Shown: piece by piece, positions 18,387-29,530 of the stretch | Position numbering within the stretch: the stretch's first letter is position 1 | How the letters are laid out: every line of letters begins with the position of its first letter | Assembly: GCF_021887715.1 (NCBI RefSeq) | Contig: NZ_JAIQXX010000011.1 | Location: forward strand, 1 to 64,000 | DNA length: 64,000 nucleotides | From: Winogradskyella immobilis | Lineage (GTDB): Bacteria > Bacteroidota > Bacteroidia > Flavobacteriales > Flavobacteriaceae | Direction: 5' to 3' | The notes under the pieces: generated by a model | The model's input: only the letters and a program-made list of their open reading frames with translations | Told to the model about the DNA's origin: nothing | Database searches by the model: none | Translations under genes and position numbers: made by a program

Positions 18387-19814
18387 TTATAAAGAGAGTT
18401 TTTTAGCTAAATCATCTACATATTTTCTAAATTGCTTATCTGTAGAAGATAAATTGTCTACAGTTTTGCAAGCATGTAATACTGTAGCATGATCGCGCTG
18501 TCCTATTTGAGAGCCAATACTTGCTAAAGATGCTTTAGTGTACTTTTTAGCAAAGAACATAGCTAATTGTCTTGCCTGTACAATATGGCGTTTACGTGTT
18601 TTAGACTGTAAAGTACCAACATCCATCTGAAAATAATCTGAAACGACTTTCTGAATGTAATCGATAGAAACTTCGCGTTTTGTATTCTTTACAAACTTTT
18701 CAACAATATCTTTGGCGAGATTAAGTGTTATCTCTTTTTTGTTAAAAGACGATTGAGCGATTAAAGAAATAATAGCTCCTTCTAATTCTCTAACATTAGA
18801 TTTTATATGTTTAGCTACATACTCTATAATATCTTCTGGCATTTCAACACCATCTCTATAGAGTTTGTTTTTAAGTATTGAAACACGAGTTTCAAAATCT
18901 GGACTTTGTAACTCTGCAGATAATCCCCATTTAAAACGCGATAATAAACGTTGCTCAATATCTTGCATGTCAACAGGAGCTTTATCACTAGTTAAAATAA
19001 CTTGCTTTCCGTTTTGATGTAAATGATTGAAAATATGGAAAAATACATCTTGTGTTCCTGTTTTACCAGAGAAGAATTGTGCATCATCAATGATTAAAAC
19101 ATCAATAATCTGATAGAAATGAATAAAATCATTTCTGTTATTCTTTTTTACAGAATCGATATACTGTTGCGTAAATTTTTCAGCAGATATATATAAAACT
19201 GTTTTCTCAGGGTATTTATCTTTAATATCAACACCAATAGCATGCGCTAAATGTGTTTTACCTAAACCAACACCACCAAATATTAAAAGCGGATTAAAAG
19301 AAGTGCCACCAGGTTTATTTGCTACAGCAATACCAGCATTACGAGCCAAACGATTTGAGTCTCCTTCTAAAAAGTTTTCAAACGTATAACTAGGATTAAG
19401 TTGAGATTCAATTTTTACATTTCTAATTCCAGGAATGATGAATGGATTTCTTAATTCAGGATTTTTATTATTGAAAGGAACATCAACATTTTGTGACTTT
19501 ACAGTACTTCTGTTGGCACTAGGTATTTTTTCTGTAAAAGGTTGTTTGTTACCATAGGTGTTCTCCATTTTAATAACGTAAACCAATTTAGCATCTTCAC
19601 CGAGCTCTTTAGTTAAAGCAACTTTTAAAATTTTAACGTAATGCTCTTCTAGCCATTCATAAAAGAATTTACTAGGCACTTGAATACTTAAAGCATTATT
19701 AGAAAACTTAACCGCTACGATGGGTTCAAACCATGTTTTGTAGGCTTGGGGTTGAATATTATCTTTTATAAAAGAGAGACAATTGCTCCAGACCGATTGA
19801 GCGGTTACATCCAT
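18387..19814 (-). CDS. dnaA: Chromosomal replication initiator protein DnaA
   Basis: Binds DnaA boxes and opens the replication origin. The 475-residue protein has domain I (1-85), a linker (about 85-140), the AAA+ domain with Walker A GGVGLGKT (180-187) and Walker B VLIIDD, and a C-terminal DNA-binding domain with the signature RDHATVLHACKTV. Full length. The 200-bp upstream gap contains a 9-bp inverted repeat (19912-19920 with 19942-19950) but no convincing cluster of DnaA boxes. Confidence 0.97.
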   Translation of the reverse strand: MDVTAQSVWSNCLSFIKDNIQPQAYKTWFEPIVAVKFSNNALSIQVPSKFFYEWLEEHYVKILKVALTKELGEDAKLVYVIKMENTYGNKQPFTEKIPSANRSTVKSQNVDVPFNNKNPELRNPFIIPGIRNVKIESQLNPSYTFENFLEGDSNRLARNAGIAVANKPGGTSFNPLLIFGGVGLGKTHLAHAIGVDIKDKYPEKTVLYISAEKFTQQYIDSVKKNNRNDFIHFYQIIDVLIIDDAQFFSGKTGTQDVFFHIFNHLHQNGKQVILTSDKAPVDMQDIEQRLLSRFKWGLSAELQSPDFETRVSILKNKLYRDGVEMPEDIIEYVAKHIKSNVRELEGAIISLIAQSSFNKKEITLNLAKDIVEKFVKNTKREVSIDYIQKVVSDYFQMDVGTLQSKTRKRHIVQARQLAMFFAKKYTKASLASIGSQIGQRDHATVLHACKTVDNLSSTDKQFRKYVDDLAKKLSL

Positions 19815-20014
19815 AGTTAGATTAAAATTTTTAGTTGTTAGTTATTGTAAAAAAAAGGAGACGTTGAAATTCTCCTTGTGATTTTTCTACCAGACAAATA
19901 TGTGAACAAAATTCTTAAAAAAAAAATGAAAACGATTAGAATTTTAAGAAATTTTTATGCATGTTTAAATCTTCGATGAAATTACAATTTTTTTATCTAA
20001 TCTGCGAGTAATAT

Positions 20015-20422
20015 ATGAATAAAAATGAAACAGAAATACGAGTACGTTATGGTGAGACGGACCAAATGGGTGTTGTTTATCATGCAAATTATGCAAGTTA
20101 TTTTGAAGTAGGAAGAACTGAGTGGTTAAGACAATACGGAATTACTTACAAATCTATGGAAGAAAGCGGCATCATGTTACCTGTAATTTCATTATCAATT
20201 AATTACAAAAACTCTGCATGCTATGATGATGTTTTAAAAGTGAAAACAACTATAAAGAAGCTGCCTAGAGCAACTATAGAATTTGATTACGAATTAGTGC
20301 ACGAATCTGGAGATATACTCGCTACAGGAAATACAGTTTTAGCTTTTATAGATATGGCTAGGAAAAGGCCTACAAGGTGCCCAAAATACCTTTTAGACAA
20401 ACTTGAAGATAACTCATTATAA
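20015..20422 (+). CDS. Acyl-CoA thioesterase, YbgC/4HBT type
   Basis: A 135-residue hot-dog fold protein. Asp16 in YGETDQMGVVYHANY is the family catalytic residue, and the rest follows the YbgC-like 4-hydroxybenzoyl-CoA thioesterase layout. It probably hydrolyses acyl-CoAs in the cytoplasm. It is divergent from dnaA and convergent with the YigZ gene; the palindrome TTATAA supplies both stop codons (20417-20422). Confidence 0.92.
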   Translation: MNKNETEIRVRYGETDQMGVVYHANYASYFEVGRTEWLRQYGITYKSMEESGIMLPVISLSINYKNSACYDDVLKVKTTIKKLPRATIEFDYELVHESGDILATGNTVLAFIDMARKRPTRCPKYLLDKLEDNSL

Positions 20423-21028
20423 TTCTTTAATTGAAATTTGGTGTAGTGCATTAAAAATTTCAAAAATAGAAGAAGCATTACTTTTTCTAACTGAAATTGT
20501 AATACCACAACTCAGCTCTAATTCTTGATTAATAATATCAAGTTTTTTTTCTTTAATGATTCGCATTACAGTATTCATGTTTTTATATTCAAAAGCAATT
20601 AAAAACTTAGAATTTATAGTGCGCTCTATAATTTTAGATTGTTCTAAAGCCAATTGAGCAGAAGCTCTATAAGCATTGATTAATCCTCCTACTCCTAATT
20701 TTACTCCACCGAAATAACGTACTACAACAATTAAAACATTGGTGACTTTAAACGATTGTATTTGTCCATAAATAGGTGCGCCTGCACTATTATTAGGTTC
20801 TCCATCATCGTTAGCTCTAAATTTTATGTTTTTATCAGTTCCTAATTGATAGGCATAGCACCAATGACGAGCAGAATGATGATCTTTCTTTAAATCTTCT
20901 AGGCGTTGTTTTATATCGTTTTCTTCTTGTATAGGAAATGCATAACCCCAAAACTTACTGTTCTTATCTTTAAATAAAACAGCTTCACTCGGTGATTCAA
21001 TAGTATTATAAGTATCCTTAATTTCCAT
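20417..21028 (-). CDS. YigZ/IMPACT family protein
   Basis: A 203-residue protein with the UPF0029 N-terminal domain (SKFWGYAFPI, HHSARHWCYAY, ANDDGEPNNSAGAPI, VVVRYFGGVKLGVGGL) and a C-terminal DUF1949-like ferredoxin fold. Relatives of E. coli YigZ and eukaryotic IMPACT are linked to translation control, but the bacterial role is unsettled. Its start codon touches the HAD gene stop, indicating coupling. Confidence 0.9.
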   Translation of the reverse strand: MEIKDTYNTIESPSEAVLFKDKNSKFWGYAFPIQEENDIKQRLEDLKKDHHSARHWCYAYQLGTDKNIKFRANDDGEPNNSAGAPIYGQIQSFKVTNVLIVVVRYFGGVKLGVGGLINAYRASAQLALEQSKIIERTINSKFLIAFEYKNMNTVMRIIKEKKLDIINQELELSCGITISVRKSNASSIFEIFNALHQISIKEL

Positions 21029-21639
21029 TAAAAAAGATGTGCTTTGGTTTTGAAGAGATAAATAACATCTTCTTTGGTTTCATCAATATTCCAAACATTA
21101 AAGCCTAATTGTTTTGCAGTATCTGTATTAGGTTTTGTATCATCAATAAATAAACAATCTTTAGCTACTAAATGATTCTCCTTTAAAACAAACTGAAAAA
21201 TATCAGCATTAGGTTTTCTAAGATGAATGTCTTGTGAGAGATAGAAGGCGTCAAAACACATTTTAAAATCATTATAAAACGGAACATTTTGCTTTATATA
21301 ATTTATATGAAGGTCATTTGTATTACTTAATAGTATAAGTTGATAGTTTTTTTTTGAAGCTAATTTTTGTATAAATTCTAATCGATACTTCGGAAAATCT
21401 TTAATAATATAATTCCACGCATCTATAATGCTGTCTCGATTTAATTCAGGGAATTTATGAGTGTAAAAATCTAGAAACTGTGATGTAGATATTTTTCCGA
21501 TTTCGTATTGAATATTTGTTTCAATCATATCATCTTCAAAAGTATCCATTTTAAAAAGCTGTAAAGCATTTTTCATTGCTCCACCTTTATCTAAATTGAT
21601 AAATACATCGCCAAAATCGAAAATTAAAGTTTTAATCAT
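21028..21639 (-). CDS. HAD-family hydrolase
   Basis: A 203-residue haloacid dehalogenase-like phosphatase. Motif I is IFDFGDVFINLD with nucleophile Asp8, and Gly at +2 as in the YihX-like branch. Motif II is LLSNTND, a conserved Lys lies in HLRKPNADIF, and motif III is CLFIDDTKPN. It probably dephosphorylates a small phosphometabolite in the cytoplasm. It is the first gene of the unit that includes the YigZ gene. Confidence 0.9.
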   Translation of the reverse strand: MIKTLIFDFGDVFINLDKGGAMKNALQLFKMDTFEDDMIETNIQYEIGKISTSQFLDFYTHKFPELNRDSIIDAWNYIIKDFPKYRLEFIQKLASKKNYQLILLSNTNDLHINYIKQNVPFYNDFKMCFDAFYLSQDIHLRKPNADIFQFVLKENHLVAKDCLFIDDTKPNTDTAKQLGFNVWNIDETKEDVIYLFKTKAHLF

Positions 21640-21685
21640 AGCAGGTTTATATAGGTGTCAGTTTGGAAAGGAAATTGGATGTTTT

Positions 21686-21740
21686 TAGAACCAAAACTTA
21701 AGAAGTTAAATGTACAGAACTTTGAGCTAGAACCAAAACT
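21686..21740. repeat. 13-bp direct repeat
   Basis: TAGAACCAAAACT occurs at 21686-21698 and again at 21728-21740, start to start 42 bp, in the gap between the HAD and LprI-like genes. It may be a pair of binding sites or a duplication scar. No function can be assigned. Confidence 0.4.
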
Positions 21741-21773
21741 CAAATTGAGTTTATATGGTGTTGTAGAAGATTT

Positions 21774-22316
21774 TTATTCAATGATTCTATTTATATAACT
21801 AATAATTTCTAGTAGTCGTTGCTCTGTTATTTCACAGAATTTTCCAGCTCTAATGTTAGATTGAATAGTTCCACCTCCAGAGTATTTCTCATTACTAATT
21901 ATAGAGCTTAACTTTCTCTCAGTGTCACGGAATTTAATCCAGTTTCTTTGTGATTCAGCAAGAGTTTTTCCATCTTCAACCGATAATTTACTTTTAAGAA
22001 TAGAATAATATTTATTCAATAGTTTGTCATAGTTTTTTTCTTCTTCGTAAACAGCGTTAGACATACCTTTAGAAGACCAATTGATTTCAATTTTTCGTTT
22101 TCTCAGTTCTTTAACTTTAAATATATCTACCTTTATTTCAATCCCATATTTAGTTGTGAATTCATCTTTATTTATAGTAAGAGAGTCTCTCAATTTTACA
22201 GCATCTTTTTCGATTTGAGAATGAATTGTTATTAACTCAGATTCACTAATTTCTCGTTGTCCAAAAGAGAATGATATAATTAATAAAAATAAAGCTAATG
22301 GTAAATAGATTTTCAT
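21774..22316 (-). CDS. LprI-like (DUF1311) exported protein
   Basis: A 180-residue protein from the ATG at 22316, which gives a proper signal peptide (MKIYLPLALFLLIISFSFGQ). An in-frame ATG 13 codons upstream would bury it. The C-terminal half carries the LprI-type pattern LAESQRNWIKFRDTERKL. DUF1311 proteins include lysozyme inhibitors, but the usual cysteines are not evident here, so inhibitor activity is uncertain. With the following lipoprotein gene it looks like an accessory insertion between core genes. Confidence 0.75.
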   Translation of the reverse strand: MKIYLPLALFLLIISFSFGQREISESELITIHSQIEKDAVKLRDSLTINKDEFTTKYGIEIKVDIFKVKELRKRKIEINWSSKGMSNAVYEEEKNYDKLLNKYYSILKSKLSVEDGKTLAESQRNWIKFRDTERKLSSIISNEKYSGGGTIQSNIRAGKFCEITEQRLLEIISYINRIIE

Positions 22317-22414
22317 TTGTTGAAGTTTACTATAATGGTTTTCGTAAATAAGCATAAACTTTTCGATTTAGCACTTACTAGTTATGTTTTATCCATGTTA
22401 TTGCTAGTAGTTTT

Positions 22415-23065
22415 TTATTTATACTTCAATCCCAACTTGTCAAATCTCCATTTTGAATGTTCGCTTACAAAAGTCAAATGATTTTGATAAATAAAAGTCC
22501 TAATCGTTTTTTTTGCTAAATTAATTTTAGTAATAGTTGGTTGTTTTTCGTGATTGTTTTCTAAAAGTACCACTGTTGAATCATTCTGCCAAAATATATT
22601 TTCAACCCATTGTGAAGGTCCGCGAAATGCTATTCTATTAATAGTTTTATTTTTAATATCGACAACGTTGATTTCTTGGTCTGGTGAAAACAGTATTTCT
22701 TTCTTTTCGTTCAAAACCCAACTATAGCTGTCAAAATCTATGTATTTTTCTTTGTCATTTTTATAAATTAAGAAATCAGAATAGATTTGGTCAAAGTTTG
22801 AGTCAAATATGCCAAATATATTTCCTTGTATTATTTGCAAAGTGTCGTTTGATTTAAATTCAAATTTATTCAGAGAAAAATTAGGTTCAGAATTTTGGTA
22901 ATAATTTACCCAATCGTTTAACGTGGCATTCGATTCTTTTGTCAAATCAAAATACTGCTTATTCAATTTCATTTCAGCAATTTTAGATTCAATTTTTTTC
23001 TTTTTATATTGAGAACAAGAAAACAATAAAATCAAAATAGTAAATATGTAGATTAGGTGTTTCAT
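22415..23065 (-). CDS. Lipoprotein of unknown function
   Basis: A 216-residue protein with a signal and lipobox (ILLFSC, Cys17) followed by lysines, so a membrane-anchored lipoprotein. The rest has regular short beta-like segments (FDSNFDQIYSDFLIYKND, STVVLLENNHEKQP) that could form a small propeller-like fold. I recognise no family. It lies between the LprI-like gene and ribD, with non-core flanks on both sides. Confidence 0.7.
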   Translation of the reverse strand: MKHLIYIFTILILLFSCSQYKKKKIESKIAEMKLNKQYFDLTKESNATLNDWVNYYQNSEPNFSLNKFEFKSNDTLQIIQGNIFGIFDSNFDQIYSDFLIYKNDKEKYIDFDSYSWVLNEKKEILFSPDQEINVVDIKNKTINRIAFRGPSQWVENIFWQNDSTVVLLENNHEKQPTITKINLAKKTIRTFIYQNHLTFVSEHSKWRFDKLGLKYK

Positions 23066-23106
23066 TACATTACTGGCAATTGCTATTATACGAAATGAAT
23101 TTCAAA

Positions 23107-24114
23107 TTAAGAATTATTCTCATAATGTTTTAAAGTATCGTTTGCAATTCGTTTTTCAGAAATTAAATTCCCTGAAAACTCAGGTGCTTTAATGCCATCA
23201 TTAAAAGTTAACACTCCTTTAAAAACATAAGCTTCATCCCACAAGTTTTCGTTAATAAAGGTTTGAAGTGTTTGCAAACCACCTTCAATAATTACAGAAT
23301 TGATATTGTTTTTGTACAATTCAGTACATATGCGTTGTGCTATGTCTTTAGGTTGTGGTAAAATAAAATTATCTAAGGTTATGGTTTTTGATTTATCATT
23401 AAAGATATTATGATTTGACGATAATTTTGATTGTCTATCAATAACAATACGTGTTGGATGTTCGCCAGTCCAATCTCTAACGGTTAAACTAGGATTATCT
23501 TCTAAAACAGTATTGGTGCCTACTAAAATAGATTGTTCTTCAGCTCTCCATTTATGTGCTAATTGCCTTGAGTACAAATTAGTAATCCAAACGGGTGCTT
23601 TTTTTGCTTTTGTTTTAGGCGAGATAAAGCCATTAGAAGTTTCGGCCCATTTTAAAATAACATAAGGACGCTTTCTATTATGAAAAGTAAAAAAACGTTT
23701 ATGGTGTGCTTTGCATTCAGCTTCTAAAACACCAACAGTAACATTGCATCCGGCAGCTTTAAGTCTTCTAATTCCTTTTCCTGCAACTTCAGGGTTATCA
23801 TCAACACAGCCAATAACTACATTAGGGATATTATGTTCAATAATTAAATCGCTACATGGAGGTGTTTTTCCGTAATGACTGCAAGGTTCTAGAGTTACAT
23901 ATAATGTTGCTTTAGATAACAGGTGTTTGTTAGTTACGCTTTTTATAGCATTAACTTCAGCATGAGAGCCACCATATGCACTTGTAAAGCCTTCTCCAAT
24001 AATTTTATCTTTAAAAACAATAATAGCACCAACCATTGGGTTTGGGCGCGTTGTTCCCAATCCGTTCTTGGCAATTTGTATGCAACGTTTTATATAAACT
24101 TCATCAATATTCAA
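23107..24114 (-). CDS. ribD: Riboflavin biosynthesis deaminase/reductase
   Basis: A bifunctional 335-residue enzyme of riboflavin synthesis. The N-terminal deaminase domain has the zinc ligands His51 (HAEVNAI), Cys78 and Cys87 (PCSHYGKTPPC). The C-terminal NADPH reductase domain contains WAETSNGFISP and ILVGTNTVLEDNPSLTVR. It is slightly shorter than E. coli RibD (367 aa). The LEA-like lipoprotein gene ends 1 bp before it starts. No FMN riboswitch is seen upstream. Confidence 0.95.
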   Translation of the reverse strand: MNIDEVYIKRCIQIAKNGLGTTRPNPMVGAIIVFKDKIIGEGFTSAYGGSHAEVNAIKSVTNKHLLSKATLYVTLEPCSHYGKTPPCSDLIIEHNIPNVVIGCVDDNPEVAGKGIRRLKAAGCNVTVGVLEAECKAHHKRFFTFHNRKRPYVILKWAETSNGFISPKTKAKKAPVWITNLYSRQLAHKWRAEEQSILVGTNTVLEDNPSLTVRDWTGEHPTRIVIDRQSKLSSNHNIFNDKSKTITLDNFILPQPKDIAQRICTELYKNNINSVIIEGGLQTLQTFINENLWDEAYVFKGVLTFNDGIKAPEFSGNLISEKRIANDTLKHYENNS

Positions 24115-24115
24115 G

Positions 24116-24574
24116 CTATAATTTTAATTTAATGTTCTGTGTCTCATCAACTGCATATGTAGAACTGTAACCAAGGATAGTGTAATTGATTTTTCCTTTA
24201 TATTGAATCTCTATTTTCTGAGCAATAATACTACTCAGTAAACCATTTAAACTTTTTTTGTCTATAATTTTATTGGTCTCAACTTTTACGGTCAACGGAA
24301 TAGTAAAACGCTCTTTAGAAGGGACATCAAAAGGTTTAGAATTGATCAGAGCAACTTCAGAATCGTTAACGTAAAGTTTTAAATCTTTAGCTTGGAGTTG
24401 ACCTCCAACATCATTTGGGTTATTAAAATGCGCATCTGCACTTACGGTAATTGTTTTGTTATCGACACTTAAAACTTTAATATTTTGAAGACCTGTATAT
24501 TCTGGCGTTTCAGTAAATGTACAGTTAAAAAATAGTGCAAAAACAGTTAAAAATAAAAAAAGTCTTTTTGTCAT
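24116..24574 (-). CDS. LEA type 2-like lipoprotein
   Basis: A 152-residue lipoprotein with lipobox Cys18 (FFNC) and one LEA14/WHy-type beta-sandwich (SVDNKTITVSADAHFNNPND, LYVNDSEVALINSKPFDVP). Such domains are thought to have a stabilising role in the envelope; that is a family-level inference. It is directly upstream of ribD in the same direction. Confidence 0.82.
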   Translation of the reverse strand: MTKRLFLFLTVFALFFNCTFTETPEYTGLQNIKVLSVDNKTITVSADAHFNNPNDVGGQLQAKDLKLYVNDSEVALINSKPFDVPSKERFTIPLTVKVETNKIIDKKSLNGLLSSIIAQKIEIQYKGKINYTILGYSSTYAVDETQNIKLKL

Positions 24575-24634
24575 TAAAATTGAATTATATGTATCTTGAT
24601 ACCGAAAATAAAGCTATAAAAGTAAGATAATAAA

Positions 24635-25126
24635 ATGAGCAAAAATAATATGCTTATTAGAGAAATTCAACAACAAGACAATCCTAAAATTGCAGCAGCA
24701 ATTAGAGAAGTTTTGTTAGAATTTGGAGTTCCAAAAATTGGAACTACGTATGCAGATGAGGCTTTAGATATAATGACAGAAACGTATTCTGGAGATCGAA
24801 AAAAATTCTTTGTAATTGCATCAGGAAACAATATTTATGGTGGTGCTGGTATTTCTCAATTAGATAATTACGATGGCAATGTTTGCGAACTTCAAAAAAT
24901 GTATTTTAAACCTGAAGCTAGAGGTATTGGTTTAGGAAGTGAAATGATGGAAAAATGCCTTGATTTTGCAAAATCAACAGGTTTTGAAAAATGTTATTTA
25001 GAAACCATGCCTTATATGGATAATGCTCGCAAATTGTATAGAAAAGTTGGGTTTACTTCAATAGATGAACCAATGGGAGATACAGGACATTATCAATGTT
25101 CAGTTTGGATGATTAAAGATTTATAA
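24635..25126 (+). CDS. GNAT family N-acetyltransferase
   Basis: A 163-residue acetyltransferase. The acetyl-CoA loop reads PEARGIGLGSEMM, and the C-terminal MDNARKLYRKVGFTSIDEP segment is typical. The substrate is unknown. It starts the plus-strand run with prmC, the LOG gene and ligA, and lies divergent to the LEA-like gene. Confidence 0.9.
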   Translation: MSKNNMLIREIQQQDNPKIAAAIREVLLEFGVPKIGTTYADEALDIMTETYSGDRKKFFVIASGNNIYGGAGISQLDNYDGNVCELQKMYFKPEARGIGLGSEMMEKCLDFAKSTGFEKCYLETMPYMDNARKLYRKVGFTSIDEPMGDTGHYQCSVWMIKDL

Positions 25127-25136
25127 ATTTCGACTA

Positions 25137-26009
25137 TTGAAACTCAAAGCCATTCAAAATACATTTCATTCTGCCTTAGATACTTTATATAATAAAAATG
25201 AAGTAGATCGTTTTTTCTTTATGCTTACCGAGCATTACTTTAATTTTACTCGTATACAACTGGTGTTAGAACCCCATTATAGTATAGACGAAAATCAACA
25301 ACAGTTACTATTTTTGGCTTTAGAAGATTTAAAGCTTCAAAAACCAATTCAATATATTATAGGAGAAACTGAGTTTTATGAACTAAAATTTAAAGTGAAC
25401 TCTAATGTTTTAATACCAAGACCAGAAACTGAAGAACTTGTTGATTGGATACTTAAAACAACTAAAACTATAAATCAGCCAATTACTATATTAGATATTG
25501 GTACAGGTAGTGGTTGCATTGCTATTAGCTTGGCAAAAAACTTACCTAATTCTAAAGTATATGCTTTAGATGTTAGTGAAGAAGCATTGCAAATCGCTAA
25601 AACTAATGCAGATTTAAATGCAGTAAATGTTGAGTTTATTAAAAGTAATATTCTAGAGCAAATACATTTTATATCTGAACAAGCTTTAGCTTTTGATATT
25701 ATAGTGTCTAACCCGCCATATGTTCGAGAATTAGAGAAATATCAGATAAAACCAAATGTTATAGATAATGAACCACATTTGGCTCTATTTGTAGAAGATA
25801 ATAATCCACTATTATTTTACGATGCTATTTGTAAACTGGCTGTTAATAAATTGAAACCAAATGGCAAGTTGTTTTTTGAAATTAACCAGTACCTTGGCAA
25901 AGAAATGTTAGAATTATTAGCCCATTATAATTTTGATCATATAGAATTGAGGAAAGATATTTACGATAACGATAGAATAATTAAAGGCATTAAAAAACAG
26001 AAAATTTGA
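25137..26009 (+). CDS. prmC: Peptide chain release factor N5-glutamine methyltransferase
   Basis: Methylates the GGQ glutamine of release factors using SAM. The 290-residue protein has the SAM motif ILDIGTGSGCIA (118-129) and the catalytic NPPY (192-195), with an N-terminal helical domain carrying the QYIIGETEFY substrate-docking region. It starts with TTG 10 bp after the acetyltransferase and overlaps the LOG gene start by 4 bp. Confidence 0.94.
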   Translation: MKLKAIQNTFHSALDTLYNKNEVDRFFFMLTEHYFNFTRIQLVLEPHYSIDENQQQLLFLALEDLKLQKPIQYIIGETEFYELKFKVNSNVLIPRPETEELVDWILKTTKTINQPITILDIGTGSGCIAISLAKNLPNSKVYALDVSEEALQIAKTNADLNAVNVEFIKSNILEQIHFISEQALAFDIIVSNPPYVRELEKYQIKPNVIDNEPHLALFVEDNNPLLFYDAICKLAVNKLKPNGKLFFEINQYLGKEMLELLAHYNFDHIELRKDIYDNDRIIKGIKKQKI

Positions 26010-26587
26010 AAAGTATAGCAGTGTTTTGTGGAAGTAGTGAAGGAAATGATTCTATAATTATTAATGAAGCATCAGTTTTAGGTAAAACATTAGCAGCACG
26101 TAATATTGCATTGATTTATGGTGCTGCAAAAATTGGAATTATGGGAGTAGTTTCTAAAGCGGTTAAAGAAAATGGAGGTGAAGTAATAGGAGTAGTACCA
26201 CATTTTTTAAGCACAAAAGAAATTATTGATACTCAAATAGATGAATTAATTACCACTGAAACTATGCATGATCGTAAAGTGATTATGTACGATAAAAGTG
26301 ATGGATTCATAATTATTCCAGGTGGTTTTGGTACTATGGATGAGTTGTTTGAAATTGCAACTTGGGGACAATTAGGGCTTCACACTAAACCCATAGGTAT
26401 TTTAAACATTAATGGTTATTACGATGCGTTAATTGATCAGTGTAAAATGATGGTATCTCGTGGATTTTTAAAGCAAGAAAATTTAGATGCTATTATAGTA
26501 GATTATACTATTGATGGTTTGTTAGATAAAATGAATACTTATACACCTTTACCAGCTCCAAAATGGTTGAATAAGGAAAGATTATAA
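26006..26587 (+). CDS. LOG family protein (TIGR00730 type)
   Basis: A 193-residue Rossmann-fold protein with the hallmark PGGFGTMDELFE and an N-terminal CGSSEG motif. Plant LOG enzymes and bacterial relatives release the base from cytokinin ribotides or AMP (phosphoribohydrolase). The physiological substrate here is unknown. The TTG start is nested in the prmC stop (TTGA overlap), showing translational coupling. Confidence 0.92.
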   Translation: MKSIAVFCGSSEGNDSIIINEASVLGKTLAARNIALIYGAAKIGIMGVVSKAVKENGGEVIGVVPHFLSTKEIIDTQIDELITTETMHDRKVIMYDKSDGFIIIPGGFGTMDELFEIATWGQLGLHTKPIGILNINGYYDALIDQCKMMVSRGFLKQENLDAIIVDYTIDGLLDKMNTYTPLPAPKWLNKERL

Positions 26588-26592
26588 AATAA

Positions 26593-28611
<2,019 letters not shown>

Positions 28612-28688
28612 TATAGATATAAGAATTCCTTAATAAAACGTTATAGTACTCTTCTTTATAATTTATTTTCAATACTTTTTCTTACAAA

Positions 28689-28720
28689 AAAAATGCATTT
28701 CATCGATTAAATGCATTTTT
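28689..28720 (+). terminator. ligA terminator
   Basis: Perfect 12-bp arms AAAAATGCATTT and AAATGCATTTTT with an 8-nt loop follow ligA by 77 nt. The hairpin contains the 14-mer found again at 61839-61852. Confidence 0.75.
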
Positions 28721-28744
28721 ATTCGTTTAATAGTATTTTTTTTA

Positions 28745-28752
28745 TATGTTTG
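28745..28752 (+). promoter_or_regulatory. -7 box of the membrane protein gene
   Basis: TATGTTTG fits TAnnTTTG and lies 23 nt before the ATG at 28776, after the ligA terminator. No clear -33 element is visible. Confidence 0.45.
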
Positions 28753-28775
28753 TTGAGCTAATAATTCAATAACCA

Positions 28776-29510
28776 ATGATAATCAATAGAATAATTAAAA
28801 TCATTTTAATAGTGTTAGGCATCAGTTTTGTTGCCTTAGAAGCGTTAGAGTATGCAATTGAAGCTTCTGGGGTAAGTGCTTTTATGTTTGTGTTATTAAT
28901 GGTTTTATATTGTAGAGTTACTAAAATTAAAGAGCGACTGTTCTTTTCTTTTTTGCTTATATTTTCAATTGCACATTTTTATTCGTTTATAAGCTGGTTT
29001 TTACCTTATGAAGAAAATACTGTAGACTACGGATACTACCTCACTAATCTATTATATATGCTTTCTTATACCTTTTTAATAGCATTGGTTGTTAAAGAGA
29101 TGAACTTTAAAAAGATCTTATCACGGTTTACAATAACAATTGTTATATTAATAATACTTAATGTGTTTTGTGTAACTTTAGTAACAGATACTGCTAGTAG
29201 TGTTTTAAGCTTGGCTCAGTATATTCTTGAGTTTACTTACAATGCAATAGTAATGTTGTTATTATCTGTTTCATTGATTCATTATATGAATAGAGATGAT
29301 AATAAGTCAATGTTATTTTTAGTAGGTTCTATTTTTATTTTCTTTTCTGAAATGATTCAACTTGCCTACTATTATATTTCACATACAAATGATTTAGGTG
29401 CTATTTATTCGATATTTTTAGTATTAGCATTTACATTCTTTTATTTACAGTCTAAATTAGATCATGTAGGTTCAGTAGAAGATTATTTTAATGAAGGCCT
29501 AACTTCCTGA
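28776..29510 (+). CDS. Polytopic membrane protein, unknown function
   Basis: A 244-residue protein made almost wholly of hydrophobic helices (seven or eight, separated by short charged loops such as RVTKIKER and NRDDNKS). The layout resembles YhhN-like or sensor-type 7TM domains, but no motif decides this. It is monocistronic with its own -7 box and is convergent with the metallophosphatase gene. Confidence 0.75.
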   Translation: MIINRIIKIILIVLGISFVALEALEYAIEASGVSAFMFVLLMVLYCRVTKIKERLFFSFLLIFSIAHFYSFISWFLPYEENTVDYGYYLTNLLYMLSYTFLIALVVKEMNFKKILSRFTITIVILIILNVFCVTLVTDTASSVLSLAQYILEFTYNAIVMLLLSVSLIHYMNRDDNKSMLFLVGSIFIFFSEMIQLAYYYISHTNDLGAIYSIFLVLAFTFFYLQSKLDHVGSVEDYFNEGLTS

Positions 29511-29530
29511 ATTTTAATTGAAAACTGTAA

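Noticed and set aside
19815..20014. Replication origin upstream of dnaA
   Set aside because: Only isolated words with two or more mismatches to the DnaA box are present (TTATGCATG, TGTGAACAA), with no cluster and no clear unwinding element beyond general AT-richness.
24115..24140. FMN riboswitch before ribD
   Set aside because: ribD starts 1 bp after the preceding gene, and the conserved RFN element words are absent both there and upstream of that gene.
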